9,148 nucleotides of DNA, taken from NCBI GenBank assembly GCA_013374505.1, contig QENJ01000094.1, positions 1-9,148 on the forward strand, read 5' to 3'. Below are positions 6,948-9,148 of the stretch, in pieces. This DNA is from Candidatus Methanophagaceae archaeon. GTDB lineage: Archaea > Halobacteriota > Syntropharchaeia > Alkanophagales > Methanospirareceae. Below the pieces are notes generated by a model. That model made no database searches. It saw only the letters and a list, made by a program, of their open reading frames with translations, and was not told the origin of the DNA. Numbering within the stretch: position 1 is the stretch's first letter; each line of letters opens with the position of its first letter. The position numbers and the translations under genes were made by a program.

Positions 6948-6957
6948 GTTTGCAAAC
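6948..6957. repeat. 10-base perfect palindrome before the NB-ARC gene
   Basis: GTTTGCAAAC reads the same on both strands and lies 13 bases before the ATG of the NB-ARC/TPR gene, where a repressor bound near the transcription start could act. Ten-base palindromes are not rare by chance and I see no second copy. Confidence 0.25.
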
Positions 6958-6996
6958 AGGCACTTAGCAAATTTGAATAGTAATTACAAGAGTTGT

Positions 6997-7013
6997 CACT
7001 AAAAATACTTTAA
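6997..7013 (+). repeat. Left half of an imperfect inverted repeat flanking the 91-residue/pRiA4b pair
   Basis: CACTAAAAATACTTTAA here matches CACTAAAAACTTTAA on the minus strand at 8064-8050 except for two extra bases. The two halves lie just outside the two-gene unit 7039-7980, one on each side, in opposite orientation. This could mark the ends of an inserted unit or be similar AT-rich promoter sequence. Confidence 0.4.
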
Positions 7014-7038
7014 ACTTCCGCCCTTTAGGTCGAATCGC

Positions 7039-7314
7039 TCAATATTCCACCGAATATGATACAAGTTCCTCCTTTTCATTATCCCGTACAAAGACTACCA
7101 TCTTGTTATCCAAAATAGCCGCCTCGTATTGCTCTTCCAATTGAACCTGAGACCTTTCGGTCAAATCCGACTTGAAATCGTTATATGGATATGCGTATAT
7201 CTTCTGTTCCTGGAGGTCCAATAGCATAACGGGCTTTTTAGCCTCGAATCTTTTGTACAGCCCGAGAATAATGTCCCCGTGCTCTTCCACAGCATCCCAA
7301 TATCGGTCATACAA
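7039..7314 (-). CDS. Uncharacterised 91-residue protein (TTG start)
   Basis: I do not recognise a family. Seen: acidic N-terminus, then KKPVMLLDLQEQKIYAYPY (26-44), DLTERSQVQLEEQYEAA (50-66) and a hydrophobic strand MVVFVRD (72-78). It looks like a small soluble alpha/beta protein with no signal peptide, membrane segment or metal-binding cluster. Start: no ATG is in frame at the N-terminus; a TTG at 7314 has AAGGA nine bases upstream (7328-7324) and in-frame stop codons lie further upstream, so the TTG is well supported. The ORF starts 72 nt after the pRiA4b-like gene stop and is probably co-transcribed with it. Coding character is credible because composition and ribosome site fit, but function is unknown. 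Confidence 0.7.
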   Translation of the reverse strand: MYDRYWDAVEEHGDIILGLYKRFEAKKPVMLLDLQEQKIYAYPYNDFKSDLTERSQVQLEEQYEAAILDNKMVVFVRDNEKEELVSYSVEY

Positions 7315-7386
7315 TTTCGTTAGTCCTTGCTTTTAGCATTAGCGCTCTTTGATAACTTCTTTGCTTTCAAATCGAATACGCAGAAT

Positions 7387-7980
7387 CTACCCCAATACCT
7401 TCTTAAGATATTTATCCGGTTCATAAAAACTAATCTCTTCCACGTCAAAATGTTCAGGGTCAAATTCGCCACCCAGCCACTCCAACATTTCTTCATACTC
7501 TTCGTGTTTGGGATCTTTTATGATTGCCAAAAGCTCTTCATATCCCCATGTTCCCCCGCAATCTTCAGGAGGGCATGCTCTTTTCCCTTTGATACAAATC
7601 GGATACTTAACGCCCTTTTCGCGTGGAAGTATCTTTTCCAATTGTATCTTGTGTTCCCAGCTATCACCGAAATCATAGGTATAAACTGCCGACTGATTTT
7701 CCATAGAGAAATAGTCAGCTATGTTTTGGTTCAATTCTAGAAGAACTTCGTCAGCAAAATCTTCATTCGGGGTTCCTATAAGCAGCTTTAAACCCGTTTC
7801 GGGATTCACCAGCTCGAATTCATGGAGATGATAATCAGTCCAGCCCATAGCGTTTTGTATAGCTAAATGTAGTTCCCAAAATGTATACGTTTCCGGGACT
7901 TGTATCCGCCGCCAAATCGGGGGTTTTATGCCTTTCAGTGTAATCTTGAATTGGTAGACCTGGTTGTATTCCTTTTTCAT
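7387..7980 (-). CDS. Plasmid pRiA4b ORF-3-like protein
   Basis: 197 residues, the usual family length. Seen: VYQFKITLKGIKPPIWRRI (8-26), TFWELHLAIQNAMGW (33-47), the DYHLHEF motif (49-55), YTYDFGDSWEHKIQLE (100-115) and GKRACPPEDCGGTWGYEEL (132-150) with C136 and C141, then a C-terminal DPEHFDVEEI. These are the hallmark blocks of the PRiA4_ORF3 family. Known: the family is widespread on plasmids and chromosomes in bacteria and archaea, often in accessory regions, and has no established biochemical activity. Start: the ATG has a strong GGAAGGA five bases upstream (7992-7986), and a TATA-like box is well placed at 8021-8028. It is the first gene of a probable two-gene unit with the 91-residue orphan. 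Confidence 0.92.
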   Translation of the reverse strand: MKKEYNQVYQFKITLKGIKPPIWRRIQVPETYTFWELHLAIQNAMGWTDYHLHEFELVNPETGLKLLIGTPNEDFADEVLLELNQNIADYFSMENQSAVYTYDFGDSWEHKIQLEKILPREKGVKYPICIKGKRACPPEDCGGTWGYEELLAIIKDPKHEEYEEMLEWLGGEFDPEHFDVEEISFYEPDKYLKKVLG

Positions 7981-8020
7981 TGTGTTCCTTCCGTTATGAA
8001 TATTAAGTAAGGGGCTGCAT

Positions 8021-8028
8021 AAATATAA
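8021..8028 (-). promoter_or_regulatory. TATA-like box of the pRiA4b-like gene
   Basis: On the minus strand TTATATTT follows a purine-containing CCGGAAG stretch that could act as the TFB recognition element. Its centre is about 45 nt before the ATG, predicting a start near 7999 and a leader of about 19 nt that carries the GGAAGGA ribosome site. Predicted from spacing only. Confidence 0.5.
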
Positions 8029-8049
8029 TACTTCCGGTTTTTTGCCCCC

Positions 8050-8064
8050 TTAAAGTTTTTAGTG
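8050..8064 (-). repeat. Right half of the imperfect inverted repeat
   Basis: The minus strand reads CACTAAAAACTTTAA, pairing with the plus-strand CACTAAAAATACTTTAA at 6997-7013. It lies upstream of the pRiA4b-like promoter in the 149-base gap 7981-8129, which holds no other gene I can see. TGCGTATA also occurs twice in this gap (near 8074 and 8099). Confidence 0.4.
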
Positions 8065-8129
8065 CGATTGACTTGCGTATAACTTCGATATCTGCGCAAT
8101 GCGTATATACCCCTTTTGGATATTCTTTC

Positions 8130-8351
8130 TCATCCACGTAATAAATTTAGTTTCTGGTGTTCCTCATGCACTTCAACCCCGTTCTTTCCATAGTCCAATA
8201 AACACAAACTCGCGGTGATGAACAGCATATCTCCATGTATTCCCCGGCAACTTTCGATACGATTATAGGCTTGTGTCCCGAATATCGCCTTCAACATCGT
8301 TTCGGCATCTTCAAGTATCTTGCCCGATGTGTAATCCGCCACATTTGCCAT
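8130..8351 (-). CDS. Uncharacterised 73-residue protein downstream of hef
   Basis: I do not recognise a family. Seen: an N-terminal helical stretch TSGKILEDAETMLKAIFG (8-25), then a hydrophobic segment MLFITASLCLLDYG (42-55) that is too short and interrupted to be a secure membrane helix, and a His/Glu-rich tail VEVHEEHQKL. Two cysteines (C35, C50) are too far apart to suggest a metal site. The ATG lies 4 nt after the hef stop codon, with AAGGGG (8364-8359) inside the last hef codons, so it is almost surely translated from the hef transcript. That placement is the main support that it is a real gene. A link to fork repair is possible but unproven. Confidence 0.72.
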   Translation of the reverse strand: MANVADYTSGKILEDAETMLKAIFGTQAYNRIESCRGIHGDMLFITASLCLLDYGKNGVEVHEEHQKLNLLRG

Positions 8352-8355
8352 TCTT

Positions 8356-9148
8356 TTACCCCTTATATTCCGTGCTCAACACCTTTTTTATATGCTCTGC
8401 GGTCTTCTCACCCACATTCTCAACCTCCATCAATTCCTCTTTTGAGGCTGCCATAATACGCTCAACAGTCTTAAACCGTCTTAGCAGATTCCTCGTCGTC
8501 ACGATACCAATATTAGACAATGCCGAGATGAAATATTCCTGCTGCTCTTGTAACGACGCCGATGGCTTCTTACCATGAGGATTCGGCTCAGTTTTAGTCG
8601 GCATTTGCTCGCGCTTCGCAATCACATATATTAAAGATGCCGTGTCCGCAACGTCCCGCGTTTGTAATATAGGCACCGAGTAATCAATGGCAATGGTAGC
8701 CATTACAGCCCTCACCACATTCGGATGCACGTTCCTCTGCCCGTATATTGATTCACCCTCAATAATAAGCAGCGGCTTTTCATACTCGGTCTTCAACCGA
8801 TGAATCTGCTCGAACAAATTCCTGCGTTTATTTACTAGCGAGTCAAGGAAATCAGTCGTGCTTTTTCGCTCTATGCAGACTCTATCAGATACAATGTAGT
8901 CACCCACACCCAAATTCTGCAATTTCAGGTCCACACCCGCTTTTGCCAGGAATTTCGCGATGCCCGACCTTGTCTCTCTCGGGTCCACAAAGATAGTCAA
9001 TATCGAATCGTCACCAAACGCGGTTATTTGCTTCTGTCCATCTTTCTGTGGCTGCAGCCCGATAGCCACGTCCTCCCGATGCACCGTTTCTTTCGCCGTT
9101 CTATCGGGTTCCAGATCCATCGTCCGCATCTCGCTTATTCGTTTCCGC
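8356..9148 (-). CDS. hef: Hef-type XPF/ERCC4 nuclease, C-terminal part (5' end off window)
   Basis: The frame is open to the right edge; residues here are numbered from an internal ATG at 9129. Seen: an ERCC4 nuclease domain from about 45 to 175, with FVDPRETRSGI (47-57), GVGDYIV (74-80), the catalytic IERKSTTD (86-93, the ERKx3D motif), PLLIIEGESIYGQRNVHPN (119-137) and YVIAKREQ (168-175). A tandem helix-hairpin-helix region follows at about 197-250, with LSNIGIVTTRNLLRRF and ENVGEKTAEHI. Known: Hef joins an SF2 helicase to this nuclease and cleaves stalled or branched replication forks in euryarchaea. The residues before 45 look like the variable linker, so the helicase is expected beyond the edge. 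A nuclease-only XPF homologue is the alternative. The gene is G+C-richer than the island to its left. Confidence 0.9.
   Translation of the reverse strand, partial: RKRISEMRTMDLEPDRTAKETVHREDVAIGLQPQKDGQKQITAFGDDSILTIFVDPRETRSGIAKFLAKAGVDLKLQNLGVGDYIVSDRVCIERKSTTDFLDSLVNKRRNLFEQIHRLKTEYEKPLLIIEGESIYGQRNVHPNVVRAVMATIAIDYSVPILQTRDVADTASLIYVIAKREQMPTKTEPNPHGKKPSASLQEQQEYFISALSNIGIVTTRNLLRRFKTVERIMAASKEELMEVENVGEKTAEHIKKVLSTEYKG
8359..8364 (-). promoter_or_regulatory. Ribosome binding site inside the end of hef
   Basis: AAGGGG on the minus strand is formed by the final Lys-Gly codons and stop of hef and lies 7 nt before the ATG of the 73-residue gene, implying coupled expression of the two. Confidence 0.55.

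Noticed and set aside
7327..7740. A 137-codon plus-strand open frame
   Set aside because: It is antisense to the pRiA4b-like gene, whose conserved motifs fix the coding strand.
6997..8064. A complete transposon bounded by the inverted repeats
   Set aside because: No transposase or target-site duplication is visible, so only the repeat itself is reported.
8074..8110. Repeated TGCGTATA units and small palindromes as a CRISPR or origin
   Set aside because: There are only two eight-base copies with no regular spacing or further repeats.

Overview
This window most likely comes from a euryarchaeal, methanogen- or ANME-like genome. Two anchor genes support that. At the left edge is the start of cdhA, the CO dehydrogenase alpha subunit of the archaeal ACDS complex. 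At the right edge is the C-terminal nuclease half of Hef, the euryarchaeal XPF-type helicase-nuclease. Archaeal TATA-like boxes and purine-rich Shine-Dalgarno sites fit this. An ANME-1/Methanophagales-type source is only a guess. Every gene I can support lies on the minus strand, so transcription runs right to left.

In transcription order: (1) 9148-8130 holds the hef 3' part and, 4 nt downstream, a 73-residue orphan protein. (2) 7980-7039 holds a pRiA4b ORF-3-like protein with its own promoter and a 91-residue orphan with a TTG start; partial inverted repeats flank this pair. (3) 6934-4220 holds a 904-residue NB-ARC/STAND ATPase with C-terminal TPR-like repeats. (4) 4188-3169 holds a tight operon of DUF433 antitoxin, DUF5615 PIN-like toxin and a minimal nucleotidyltransferase. 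(5) About 3155-2877 is a frameshifted remnant of the 3' end of a second NB-ARC/TPR gene. (6) 2795-1182 is an AT-rich gene for a 537-residue protein with a C-terminal PD-(D/E)XK-type nuclease signature. (7) 1119 to 1 holds a CoA-binding (YccU-like) protein and then cdhA.

The ends are core metabolism and DNA repair. The middle (roughly 1182-7980) looks like an accessory or defence island: STAND sensor, toxin-antitoxin module, nucleotidyltransferase, possible nuclease, decayed paralogue and base-composition contrast. I see no integrase, transposase, tRNA, rRNA or CRISPR array. The least described parts are the 537-residue putative nuclease, the DUF433-DUF5615-nucleotidyltransferase operon and the STAND protein, whose N-terminal domain I do not recognise.
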